Source: Neorhodopirellula pilleata
Lineage (GTDB): Bacteria; Planctomycetota; Planctomycetia; Pirellulales; Pirellulaceae
Assembly: GCF_007859915.1 (NCBI RefSeq)
Contig: NZ_SJPM01000001.1
Span: forward strand, 113,502 to 177,501
DNA length: 64,000 nucleotides
Direction: 5' to 3'
Positions 46,298-55,664 of the stretch are shown piece after piece. Positions within the stretch are counted from its first letter, which is position 1. Each line of letters opens with the position of its first letter. Under the pieces are notes generated by a model that saw only the letters and a list, made by a program, of their open reading frames with translations, had not been told where the DNA came from and searched no databases. A program made the position numbers and the translations under genes.

Positions 46298-46491
46298 CCG
46301 TTCTAGGGATAGCCGATCTTACTACAAATTGCATGGGGAAGCAGTGCGAACGAGACAAACCTGATAATCGAAGTTTGTTCTTTGACAAAGCTCGATGCTG
46401 GCAACTTCGCTGCCTATGTCAAAGCGGCCGATGCAATTCTCGCCCACTTGGTCGACTTAAAATCGGCGGATCATCGAACGGTCTCGACCCT

Positions 46492-46803
46492 CTAAGGTTT
46501 GGGATTCAACAATTGGCTCAAACGCTCGGAAAGGTCCGACGGTGCATCGACGATACGAAACGCTTTGCGTCTGCTTGTTAGGCCGCTTGTCAATTCGATT
46601 TGACGCGGCTTCAAACACAGCGATTTTGCGATGGCTTTGATGATTGCTTCGTTGGCTCGCCCTTTGTCCGCCGGTGCGGTGACGCAAACGCGAAGCGCAC
46701 CGTCGTGAACTCCACCGACCGATTCACGTTTCGCCCCGGGCGTCGCATGCACTTTAAGGACGGCATCTGGTCCGTAGCTGGATAGAAAGGAAACATCACT
46801 CAT
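46492..46803 (-). CDS. DUF167/YggU family protein
   Basis: A 103-residue cytoplasmic protein with the whole DUF167 core: LKVHATPGAKRESVGGVHDG, then LRVCVTAPADKGRANEAIIK and a following helix AIAKSLCLKP. The length is usual for the family (E. coli YggU is about 100 residues). Its function is unknown; structures show a small alpha/beta fold. It lies 154 bp after the GT-C-like gene on the same strand, and may be in the same transcript. Confidence 0.93.
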   Translation of the reverse strand: MSDVSFLSSYGPDAVLKVHATPGAKRESVGGVHDGALRVCVTAPADKGRANEAIIKAIAKSLCLKPRQIELTSGLTSRRKAFRIVDAPSDLSERLSQLLNPKP

Positions 46804-46957
46804 TGAGCTTCAATCATGGTTCATTGCTTATTGGAATAATCGCGAACCAACGTCACGCCCTTGAATATTGCCTGAGCAAAGTCGCCGCTGGCCACCGTTG
46901 AGGTGTCTCTCACATCATCGACTCAAGAAAATCGAGGTCAGCGAAACCGTCAAGAAC

Positions 46958-49276
46958 TCAGCGGTGGATTTCTCGGCGAACGCTGTCACAACGCAGCACG
47001 CGTACCGACGGGATTGCGGCGGGCAATTTGCGGAAATGCAACGTCACGGATTCTATCGTCTCATTCAGGGCAAAACTCGGGATCGTTAACAAATCGTAGA
47101 TTTCTAATTCACCCACTTCGAATCTTGTTTCTAGTAGATGGCCCGTAGTTTCACCGAATAATTCCGAATCCACGGAAACCGTGACGTTCCGATGGTTAAC
47201 ACTTTCTGTGCTCGGCCAGCGAATCGCAAGATAGCAACGTTCTTCCGGAGCCCACTCCGGATACTCGATGCGGATTCCAGTGTGGTCGTCTACGATTACT
47301 TCGCCAACTCCCAATTTGAATCCCGATGGCACCTTGTCAATTGAGATCGTGACCTGCGGCGTGCTTGAATCCGGCATGACATTCGCGACAATTGGCTGTA
47401 GCGTCGTAGGCAAACCATACAACTGTCTCGCCGGCTCGCTAGTTTGCAATAGCTTTAAAAACTCAGGGCTAACGTCGTCTCTCAGTGTTCGCGTTACCGT
47501 CACCGGTGGATAGGATTGTTGCTGGGGAAACAGCACTTCAAAACGCGACGGATCGTCGGCTAAAACGTCCAGCATATATGACATCGCGGGCTGGTACTGC
47601 CAGGGAAAGGCGAGTTCAGGATACCTGGTTCCCAGGGTTGAGCCTGGTATTTCAGGGATCGCCAAGTTGCCACGAACGGCCTGCTCCAGCGGTACGAAAA
47701 GGGTTTCCTTGATTTGTTGCATCGCAGCGTATTCACGCCGGTGTTCGCGAATTTCACCCCCGCGTGTTGTCTCGAAAAACGGCACTCCGAAATGACCGCA
47801 AATGCTCGCACCACCCTGAGACGACCAAACCAATGCGACACCAATCAGACACAATTTTTGAAACAACGGTCGACCTCGCTCGGGCAACCGATACCACCAT
47901 CCATCGAACAAAAACGCGAACACGAGGCAAAATAGCGTTACTGGCATGAATAAATACTTCGGCGGTACGACGTTCCCAAGCCCCACCGTTGGTCGTCCCA
48001 AACAAACCATCAAGGTCACCCCGCTAACGATCAACAGAATAGCGACGAATCGAGAGTGCAGCGATCGTTTAACCAGCTCTGGCCAAGCGTATGCCGACGC
48101 TCCCGCAATGCAAAGTAGGCTGAACGCCATCGAAATCTCCATCGCGCCAAAATCGATCAGGTGATGGGGGATCGCGATTAAGATTGATAGCAGAGCGGTG
48201 CAGATCGTGTACGTCCATTGCAGAACCAGACCACCGAGACCATGACGTTCACCGGCCGAAGACAAAAACGTTGGCCCGCCAGGTCGATGATACGCGTCAT
48301 TGTAAAACACAATCGCTAGCAATATGGGAATCACAATCGCGGCAAATTGGCTGAGCCAACGCAATGAAACGGCTTCAGCATCCAATCCACGAGAGCGTCG
48401 ACAGTGCCCCCATGCTTCGCAAGCCAAAAATACCAACGCGGCACAAGCGACCCAGAAACCGCTGATATTCATGAAGCATGAGTACCCGACCAGCATAGCA
48501 GTGAAAATACTGTAGCGAAGCTGAGATGTTTCGCGCCATCGGATCGTCGCCCATCCTACTAACAAGGCGGCCGTCATGAACGATTCATGAAATAACAATA
48601 TGTACTCACCGGAGGTTAGTTCACCCCACATCGTCCAGGATACGAGTAGCAGAAGGAAAACCGACGTCCCCAATCGAGAAACGCCGCTGCTGCGCAGATA
48701 CAAACAACCTGACCAAACTAATGCCACGAGTGATCCGACGGAGATACAGTTGTAAAATATCGCGTTCGTGCCAAACATCCAGTGCAGGCCGCGAATGATC
48801 AGGCGGCCAATCGGATAAATATGATCATTCATCACGGCGTATATCAAATCAGGCAGCGGCAAACTGCGATTATCAATTAACAGATTGAAATCGTCCGATT
48901 CAAAGTAACCCCAAACCAATGCGCGCCAGTCAAAAGACAAGACCACAATCGCACACACCAAACCCCATTTCCACATTTCACGCGAACAAACGGGTGATGA
49001 TGATCCTAGATGCAATTCCGTAAGGACGCGATCAAGTAGGCGATCAATTTGCGTGCCCCATTTCCATGCCACGAAAGCCAAGGCGAATCCTGCGACTGCG
49101 ACGAACGCTGCGAGCCTGGGCAATAGATCAACGATAACTTCGGCCGAATCACCCGATCCGCGTGAAAGAACCGAGAGAAAGAAGGCACGGGGTAGGCAAG
49201 CAATGATCACACCAGCAATTGCACATGACAACGCTAGAGATCGCCCCCAAGGGAAACTCGGCTGCGGATCGCTCAT
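46958..49276 (-). CDS. GT-C-like polytopic membrane protein
   Basis: A 772-residue protein whose first 500 or so residues are multi-spanning (roughly ten or more hydrophobic segments). The first large loop carries an acidic motif FESDDFN (about residues 122-128), as in GT-C glycosyltransferases that use lipid-linked sugars. HIYPIGRLIIRGLHW follows in that loop. The C-terminal 250 residues are soluble and mostly beta-rich, without a domain I recognise. The start lies 8 bp after the stop of the GT2 gene, which in turn overlaps the epimerase gene. It probably transfers or flips a sugar made by this operon. The family call is moderate; the membrane nature is clear. Confidence 0.78.
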   Translation of the reverse strand: MSDPQPSFPWGRSLALSCAIAGVIIACLPRAFFLSVLSRGSGDSAEVIVDLLPRLAAFVAVAGFALAFVAWKWGTQIDRLLDRVLTELHLGSSSPVCSREMWKWGLVCAIVVLSFDWRALVWGYFESDDFNLLIDNRSLPLPDLIYAVMNDHIYPIGRLIIRGLHWMFGTNAIFYNCISVGSLVALVWSGCLYLRSSGVSRLGTSVFLLLLVSWTMWGELTSGEYILLFHESFMTAALLVGWATIRWRETSQLRYSIFTAMLVGYSCFMNISGFWVACAALVFLACEAWGHCRRSRGLDAEAVSLRWLSQFAAIVIPILLAIVFYNDAYHRPGGPTFLSSAGERHGLGGLVLQWTYTICTALLSILIAIPHHLIDFGAMEISMAFSLLCIAGASAYAWPELVKRSLHSRFVAILLIVSGVTLMVCLGRPTVGLGNVVPPKYLFMPVTLFCLVFAFLFDGWWYRLPERGRPLFQKLCLIGVALVWSSQGGASICGHFGVPFFETTRGGEIREHRREYAAMQQIKETLFVPLEQAVRGNLAIPEIPGSTLGTRYPELAFPWQYQPAMSYMLDVLADDPSRFEVLFPQQQSYPPVTVTRTLRDDVSPEFLKLLQTSEPARQLYGLPTTLQPIVANVMPDSSTPQVTISIDKVPSGFKLGVGEVIVDDHTGIRIEYPEWAPEERCYLAIRWPSTESVNHRNVTVSVDSELFGETTGHLLETRFEVGELEIYDLLTIPSFALNETIESVTLHFRKLPAAIPSVRVLRCDSVRREIHR

Positions 49277-49284
49277 TCGTTCGT

Positions 49285-50097
49285 TTAGTTGGGGGCGGTC
49301 GGTGAGTTCGGAAAAACTTCAGTTGCGGTGTCCAGCGATCGAAGACGTTCAGCCTGCACGTCGTCAGACATCAAAATGCGCTGAAAGAATAACATCATCA
49401 AAGTACACAGGTATCGTCGTCCCATCTCACGCATCCGTAGATTGCTTGAACCCCATGTGCGGCCCTCCCAATTGATGGGCACTTCTCGAATTTGATAGCC
49501 GCTAATCAAAGCACTGAGCGACATCTCCAATGTGATGTTGAAATGGCAAGCACGGTATGGACCGCAATGTTCGATCACTTCGCGTCGATAGGCTTTGAAG
49601 GCGTTGGTCAGGTCGTTCATGTCTGTCCAGAACATCCATTGAATCGACTTGTTGACGACTCGATTGACGACCAGCTTGATTTTTGGATATCGTTTGACCT
49701 CCGATCCCGCGACGAACCGAGAACCAAATACGCAATCGTAACCTTCGTGGATCGTGCGAAAGTAACGCAGGACATCCTGTGGATGGTCTGAGCGATCCGC
49801 CATGTAAATCACGATTACTTCGCCACGGGCGAATCGCAGTCCCGTCCGCAACGCGCGACCGAAACCACCCGGCGGCTGGCGGCGGACCAATCGTACCGTC
49901 GGCCATCGCTCAGTTAGCTTTAGAACTTCCGCTTCGGTATCGTCGTGGCTGTTATCGTTGACAACGATTACTTCCGTCTGGATCGCTTCCTGATCGATCA
50001 ACAATTCAAGCAGTTCACGAACGCAAGGTCCGATATTGGCCTCTTCATTGTACGCCGGAATGACAATTGAAAGCTGTGGTGAAGTCATCTTGAGCAT
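49285..50097 (-). CDS. family 2 glycosyltransferase (dolichyl-phosphate mannosyltransferase-like)
   Basis: A 270-residue GT2 enzyme. It shows LSIVIPAYNEEANIGPCV at the N-terminus, then VIVVNDNSHDDTE, the GGFGRALRTGLRFARG segment and the metal/nucleotide motif region YMADRSDHPQDV. No membrane helices are seen, as in short DPM1-type enzymes, so it likely loads a sugar onto a polyprenyl phosphate at the inner face of the membrane. That would feed the GT-C-like protein encoded next. The ATG at 50097 lies inside the epimerase gene; a second ATG at 50088 overlaps the epimerase stop as ATGA and may be the real coupled start. Confidence 0.92.
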   Translation of the reverse strand: MLKMTSPQLSIVIPAYNEEANIGPCVRELLELLIDQEAIQTEVIVVNDNSHDDTEAEVLKLTERWPTVRLVRRQPPGGFGRALRTGLRFARGEVIVIYMADRSDHPQDVLRYFRTIHEGYDCVFGSRFVAGSEVKRYPKIKLVVNRVVNKSIQWMFWTDMNDLTNAFKAYRREVIEHCGPYRACHFNITLEMSLSALISGYQIREVPINWEGRTWGSSNLRMREMGRRYLCTLMMLFFQRILMSDDVQAERLRSLDTATEVFPNSPTAPN

Positions 50098-51155
50098 TTC
50101 AACCAGTCAGGGTTGGCGCGGGCGTGCGTGGCGATCTCGTCGAGAATCTGTTCGGTGCTGCGTGACGGCTCCCACTGCCAATGCGATTGGGCAAGTTTGT
50201 TGTTTAGGACAATCCAAGGCAAATCGAACGGACGGTTCTCGTTGGTTGATTCAACCTTGTGTGGCGAAAATTGACGATCACACCACTGCGTTAGCTGATA
50301 CAACGAATACGCCGATTCAATACCGCCGCTGACGTTGACAATCGTTGGTTTACCAGGTGTGTCACCCGCATTGATTTGTTGGGAAATCAACGTGGCAACG
50401 TCAAGCGGGTGCAGGCAGTCTCGAACTTGAAAACCCGTGCCGTGAGCACCAATGTACTTTAACGGTTGTCGGGCAAAATGGGAGTGAATCCAATAACTGA
50501 AGATGCCCTGCTCGGCGCGACCAAACTGCCCCGCGCCCGCGAGCACACCACAGCGATTAATTCGCAAAGGAAAATTGAACATGGCCGCATATTCACATGC
50601 GATCGTCTCGCTTGCGACCTTCGTCGCCCCGTACAGCGAGACCGGCGGGAGGGTTGAAAAAGTCTCCTCGATTCCATCTGCGGAAACCCCCGGCGGCAAA
50701 TTTTCTTCAGCCGAATTGAGCTGATACGCACCACCGCTTGCCAGCAACGGTAGTTCGGATAATGGCTTCAACGAGTAAACCCGGCTGGTGCTGAGCAAGA
50801 TCAGTCCGGCGCAACGAATTCGACAGTACTCCAGCAGGTTCAGGGAGCCGACGAGATTGTGTTCGAGCAGTTGGCGGGCCGATCCATTGCCGAGGGTTCC
50901 CGCCAGCACGCTGGGCATGGCAGCGCAGTCGATCACCCAATCAACACTCGGCAACACCTCCAAATCGCTAGCACAGCGTAGGTCACCGTGGATGAACCGT
51001 ACGCCACGCCGTTTCAATTCAGGCAGGTTGGATTGGCTGCCGGAACGACTCAAATTGTCAATCCCGACGAGTTGAATCCCCGAGTCGGACTCGGTTAGCA
51101 CTTTGGCGATCCAATGGCCAACAAAACCGCAGACGCCGGTAATCAAGACTTTCAA
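50085..51155 (-). CDS. NAD-dependent nucleotide-sugar epimerase/dehydratase
   Basis: A 356-residue extended short-chain dehydrogenase. The N-terminal Rossmann motif is TGVCGFVG and the active site has STSRVY and YGATK (Tyr-x3-Lys). The segment NRCGVLAGAGQFGRAEQGIF resembles CDP-paratose/CDP-tyvelose epimerase-type enzymes. The NAD site and catalytic Tyr/Lys are intact. It is the first gene of a tight three-gene minus-strand operon with the GT2 and GT-C-like genes, so it probably makes an activated sugar for them. The exact sugar is not readable from sequence. Confidence 0.9.
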   Translation of the reverse strand: MKVLITGVCGFVGHWIAKVLTESDSGIQLVGIDNLSRSGSQSNLPELKRRGVRFIHGDLRCASDLEVLPSVDWVIDCAAMPSVLAGTLGNGSARQLLEHNLVGSLNLLEYCRIRCAGLILLSTSRVYSLKPLSELPLLASGGAYQLNSAEENLPPGVSADGIEETFSTLPPVSLYGATKVASETIACEYAAMFNFPLRINRCGVLAGAGQFGRAEQGIFSYWIHSHFARQPLKYIGAHGTGFQVRDCLHPLDVATLISQQINAGDTPGKPTIVNVSGGIESAYSLYQLTQWCDRQFSPHKVESTNENRPFDLPWIVLNNKLAQSHWQWEPSRSTEQILDEIATHARANPDWLKCSR

Positions 51156-51740
51156 ATCGTTCGCTCATTTGGTTAGGCTGTCAAAGAAAGATTGTGTTGC
51201 CATTGACGCTCATTCTATTCGAACAAACGATCCTCGAGCGGGCTTCATGGCAACAAAAGTCATGCCCAAGGTTTTCGCAGTTAGGTCGGAACCGCTCAAC
51301 CACTTTTCGTTGCGAATGATACATCTTCCGGCGGAATTTACGTTGATTGTATCGAAACTTGGGCGTTGCCAGTACTCATCCCGGCAGATTTCCCGTCTAT
51401 CAGTCTTCGCAAGCACAAAGATCAAAATGCCGGTGTGTCAAGTCAAGTGCTAGGTATGCAAATCAACGAGATGCTTCTCCAAACCTTGATACAACCGTTT
51501 CAATCGATACGACTCTTCCATTCGACTGCATGTGATTTGCATTGCTAGCCCTCTCGATCGTAATGTTACTTCGTTCAGGTCGTTTCTAGCATAGCTTTGC
51601 TGTTGGGTCGCGAGGGTTCTCGCGAGTCCCTTTCGTTCAAAGTACACGCTCACTCAGTCTGCGTTCAGCATCCGCATTTCTCCCTCAACGATCCGAGTGA
51701 GTGAGGCCTGTGCCGAACGATGATCCAAGAGAAGAACTCG
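51156..51740. other. 585-bp intergenic region between divergent genes
   Basis: It separates the epimerase operon (minus) from the LEPR calpain gene (plus), so promoters for both must lie here. I see no convincing ORF, repeat or hairpin, and no promoter I can name with confidence. Confidence 0.5.
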
Positions 51741-54700
51741 ATGTCGAAGCGACTCTATCAGGGAACTTCCAATCGTTGGAAAGATCGAACGGGACGAAAA
51801 CTGTCGTTCGAGAGACTTGAACAGCGAGCGATGATGGCGCTGGATGTCCTCGATGGTTATGTCGCCGACCTTCAAGCCGACTACACCGCCCCCGACTATG
51901 TTCTCGCAGGTCCTCAAGTCGCATCCGCACCGAGTATTGCAAAACCGTTGACCATTGTCGGCGGCTCGACGATTACCGGACAGTCTGCCAACTTATCGAT
52001 CCTAGGACAACACAATGAAGGGGAAAGCGATTTAAAGTACACTTGGCAAACGGTGACCGCTCCGAGTGGCGCGCCGATTCGCTACCTGCGAAACAACGAC
52101 AATCTCGCTAAGTCAAATACTCTCACGTTCAAGAAGCCCGGTGACTATGGCGTTCGGGTTACCATCACCGATCTCAATGGCTTGGCGACTTCTAGTGAAC
52201 TTCGCTTTCGAGTCGTATCCACTCTAACGTCGCTTAGTGTCCGCACATCGACCGGAGCGACGGCAGTGGCAAACGCCAGAATCAACTCAACCGGACCTGT
52301 TGAACGTTTCACGGTCGTCGGACTCGATCAATTTGGACGTACCATGCCGACGGCTTCATCCGTGAGTTGGCGAGCGGTGAATAGTCCCTCCGGAAGCAGA
52401 CTTTCGGTGACAACAAGCGGTACCGCATCCACAGCCACCTTCAATCGGACGGGAGTATACGGTCTACGCGTCTCCAGTGGGAATGTTAGTCACCAGTTCG
52501 ATGTGAACGTGCAAGCGTCGCTAAAATCACTGTCATTGCGAACGTCAGCAGGAAATTCTTTGAATTCGTCAAAGCCTGTGACAGTCAAAGAGAGTTCAAC
52601 ACGATTGATCGTGACAGGTGTTGATCAGTTCAATCGAACTTTTGCACCGCTGCCTTCGCTCTCCTGGACCGTTGTCAGCAAACCCTCCGGTGGAAACGCC
52701 AAGGTCAGTATGGCTGGCTCCACAGCCACAGTGAGTTTTACCGGAGCCGGTAGTTATACATTGCGGATCAAATCTGGATCGTTGAATCATTTAGTGTCCT
52801 TTGATGTGAAGCAGTCGCTTACCAGTATCCGCGCCGCCAACACGAGCGGAACCGCGATCAACACCAACGGATTGTCGACCAACAGCCTGACCCAATCATT
52901 GCAAGCGGTGGCGTATGACCAGTTCGGCAAACCAATGAAAACGCAGCCAAAAATCGCGTGGAATGTATCTTCCAAACCATCGGGAGCATCTCCTGCGTTG
53001 TCGCAAAGTGCCAACAATGTCACGGTTCGTTTTTCCAAAGCGGGTGCTTATGTTCTTCGGGCCAGTGTCGCCGGACGTACTCAATTGGTGCCAGTGAGCG
53101 TCGGTCAATTGTTGACAACGTTCTCTTTGGCCGCAACGACCGGAGCGAACGTTCAATCGCAAAAGTCGATCTCGGTCAACGGCACGAGCCATCGTTTGAC
53201 AGTACAAGGTCGGGACCAGTTCGGATCACCCATGGTCGTGAACAAGCCCATTGCGTGGACGAAGATTTCAGGACCCTCGGGAGGCTCGGCAAAGGCAAGC
53301 ACTTCGGGTAACGCGGCGACGATTAGTTTCACACGTGCTGGAACCTATGTTCTTCGCGCATCGGCCGGCGGCTACAACCAAACGGTATCGCTCACGGTAA
53401 ACCAAGTCTTTAGGAGCATTGCGGCGGTCGGATCGACCGGACAGTCGCTTTCCCCTGCGACCGCTTCAAGCCTAACGGGTACGAGCACTCGAATCATCGC
53501 ACAAGCTCGAGACCAATTCGGTCAGCCCATGAAGGCACAGCCAACGTTTTCTTGGAGTTCAGCGTCCGCTCCATCAGGCGGAACGGCTGCTGTCAATGCA
53601 CGCGGCGCACAGGCGACCGTATCCTTCAGCCGAGAAGGAAACTACACCGTCAGGATCGCTGCTAGCGGACGAACGATCAACGTTCCACTGGAGGTTGCCT
53701 CGACCCTGACTCGGATCAGTGTCGCGACGGGATCAAGCACCATGCTCGTCGGTGCCCAGCAGAACTTCAGCGTCCAAGGGTTCAATCAGTTTCAAAGAGC
53801 GATGACCATCCCGTCATCGACTCGCCTTTCTTGGACATCGACTCTCGGAACCATCACTAGCAGCGGAACGTTCACCGCTGGCTCCGCCGCTGGTTCCGCG
53901 ACCATCACCGCGCGTGTCGGGTCGCTGTCAGCCACGACCTCGGTACGTATTTCAACGCCGACACCGGCTTCAGGACTGCGAGACGCATCCATTTCTTCGT
54001 TGGTGACACAACTATACGCCGACGGTGAATTGAGCCGTGTCGATGTGATCGGAATTCTGCGAAGCGCTGGTGCCGATGACAATGTCAACGCCACCGAACT
54101 GACCGACTTAAGATTTTTGGTATCGGCGAACTCAAACTATGCAATGCCTACTCATGTTCGAGAGCTTGGTAAGGATGTGGTCAACAGCAATCCGGCCAAC
54201 CTTCGCTATCGAGGCCAATCGGCTGGTAATCTTGTCGCCGGAAGCAGCGCCGCGCTTCTCAATAATCTTGTCGACAAGTGGTTCCTTGGGACCGATCTGC
54301 CGTCACTAACGAGTTCCAACCTCAGTTACCGAGCTGCCACAGGCACACTTTTCGCTTCTGCTCCCGCGTTGCAGGATGCCAAACAGGGTGCATTGGGCGA
54401 TTGCTACTTCATTGCTTCGGTCGCCTCGATTGCGCAATCGAATCCTGATGCCGTTCGAAACATGTTCATCGATAACGGCGACGGTACATTTACCGTTCGT
54501 TTCTACGCCGGTGCACTTGGCGGTTTCTTCACATCCTCCGGGCAAGTCAGTGCCGGCTTTCGATCCGGTACGGGAACCGCTGATTATGTAACCGTCAACA
54601 CTCAGTTGCCGACCTACTGGAACGGTACTTTAGCCTACTCAGGAAGGGGCCTCAGCGCCGCGAGCAACTCAACGACGCTTTGGATCGCACTGGCTGAGAA

Positions 54701-55376
54701 AGCGTACAGCCAGTGGAACGAGACCGGCAACTCAGGTCGCGACGGGACGAACCGGTATCAAGCCATTGAAGGTGGCTGGATGTCCGATGTCAACGCGCAA
54801 GTTCTGGGATACAACTCGACGAGCTATTCGTTCAACTCATCAACAAAGCAATCGATGATCGCAGCGCTCAATGCAAACCGCGCGATCACCTTGGGAACGA
54901 TCGGTAATGCGGGATCGGGACTAGTCGGTGGGCATGCTTATGTTGTGACTGGATACAATGCATCGACAGATCGCTTCACTTTATTTAACCCGTGGGGCAA
55001 TACGCATCCATCGCCATTGACTTGGGCACAACTCCAAGCCAATTGCACGCAGTTTGTGGTAGTCGATCCAACCGGGTCGATTGCTGTCCAAAGCAGCACT
55101 GTTCGTTCAGACGTCATGTCGTCGATGCTGGTTGCTCAGATCGGCACAAACACGCATTCCGACTTCACCGGCAACGGTGCAAGCGATTCGTTCTTCGAAA
55201 CGGGGTGGAGCACTCAAGATTTCTTTACACCGCCAACCGCAATGTCATCGCTAACTTTGAAGAAAGACTCATCTGAGTCTTATGAGGACATCTTTCGAGA
55301 CGTAACCGACTTCACTTCCAATCGACCGCTTGAAGTGGGCTACCTGATGGACGATCTAACCGTGCGAACGCTCTAA
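51741..55376 (+). CDS. exported LEPR-XLL calpain-type cysteine protease with Ig-like repeats
   Basis: A 1,211-residue protein if ATG 51741 is used; ATG 51720 would add seven residues. The basic N-terminus leads to FERLEQRAMMA (residues 23-33). A PKD-like domain is followed by about six Ig-like repeats of about 95 residues, recognised by recurring DQFGRTMP, DQFNRTFA, DQFGKPMK and DQFGQPMK and by SGPSGGSA-type turns. After a helical linker comes a calpain (C2) core: Cys888 in QGALGDCYFIAS, His1065 in GGHAYVVTGY and Asn1083 in LFNPWG, so the triad is complete. A short tail follows with no membrane anchor. It is likely a calcium-dependent extracellular protease; substrate unknown. Confidence 0.9.
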   Translation: MSKRLYQGTSNRWKDRTGRKLSFERLEQRAMMALDVLDGYVADLQADYTAPDYVLAGPQVASAPSIAKPLTIVGGSTITGQSANLSILGQHNEGESDLKYTWQTVTAPSGAPIRYLRNNDNLAKSNTLTFKKPGDYGVRVTITDLNGLATSSELRFRVVSTLTSLSVRTSTGATAVANARINSTGPVERFTVVGLDQFGRTMPTASSVSWRAVNSPSGSRLSVTTSGTASTATFNRTGVYGLRVSSGNVSHQFDVNVQASLKSLSLRTSAGNSLNSSKPVTVKESSTRLIVTGVDQFNRTFAPLPSLSWTVVSKPSGGNAKVSMAGSTATVSFTGAGSYTLRIKSGSLNHLVSFDVKQSLTSIRAANTSGTAINTNGLSTNSLTQSLQAVAYDQFGKPMKTQPKIAWNVSSKPSGASPALSQSANNVTVRFSKAGAYVLRASVAGRTQLVPVSVGQLLTTFSLAATTGANVQSQKSISVNGTSHRLTVQGRDQFGSPMVVNKPIAWTKISGPSGGSAKASTSGNAATISFTRAGTYVLRASAGGYNQTVSLTVNQVFRSIAAVGSTGQSLSPATASSLTGTSTRIIAQARDQFGQPMKAQPTFSWSSASAPSGGTAAVNARGAQATVSFSREGNYTVRIAASGRTINVPLEVASTLTRISVATGSSTMLVGAQQNFSVQGFNQFQRAMTIPSSTRLSWTSTLGTITSSGTFTAGSAAGSATITARVGSLSATTSVRISTPTPASGLRDASISSLVTQLYADGELSRVDVIGILRSAGADDNVNATELTDLRFLVSANSNYAMPTHVRELGKDVVNSNPANLRYRGQSAGNLVAGSSAALLNNLVDKWFLGTDLPSLTSSNLSYRAATGTLFASAPALQDAKQGALGDCYFIASVASIAQSNPDAVRNMFIDNGDGTFTVRFYAGALGGFFTSSGQVSAGFRSGTGTADYVTVNTQLPTYWNGTLAYSGRGLSAASNSTTLWIALAEKAYSQWNETGNSGRDGTNRYQAIEGGWMSDVNAQVLGYNSTSYSFNSSTKQSMIAALNANRAITLGTIGNAGSGLVGGHAYVVTGYNASTDRFTLFNPWGNTHPSPLTWAQLQANCTQFVVVDPTGSIAVQSSTVRSDVMSSMLVAQIGTNTHSDFTGNGASDSFFETGWSTQDFFTPPTAMSSLTLKKDSSESYEDIFRDVTDFTSNRPLEVGYLMDDLTVRTL

Positions 55377-55664
55377 AACACCTAAGTGCCCGAGCGACGT
55401 TGTGTCGAATCGTCGACAGAACTTCAGAATGGCTGGAAACGGCATCGGGTGAGGGGTAACCACCTGCATGCACTAGAGAAAATGCTTGGTTCTTTGCGTA
55501 TCGGACGTCTACCTTGTTCCGCCGAACGAATCCGCCACCGCGTTTGCGTTTGGGCAATCCGAGGGCGACGCGGCAATCAGCCTCAAGTCGACCGTATGTG
55601 ATTCTCGCGGAAACCGATCGCGATCATGTTGCGGCTGAATGGGTGGCGTGGTGGCGAACAAGCG

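Noticed and set aside
51103..51653. Several 60-116-codon ORFs between the epimerase and calpain genes
   Set aside because: They overlap one another on both strands, lack ribosome-binding sites and look like noise.
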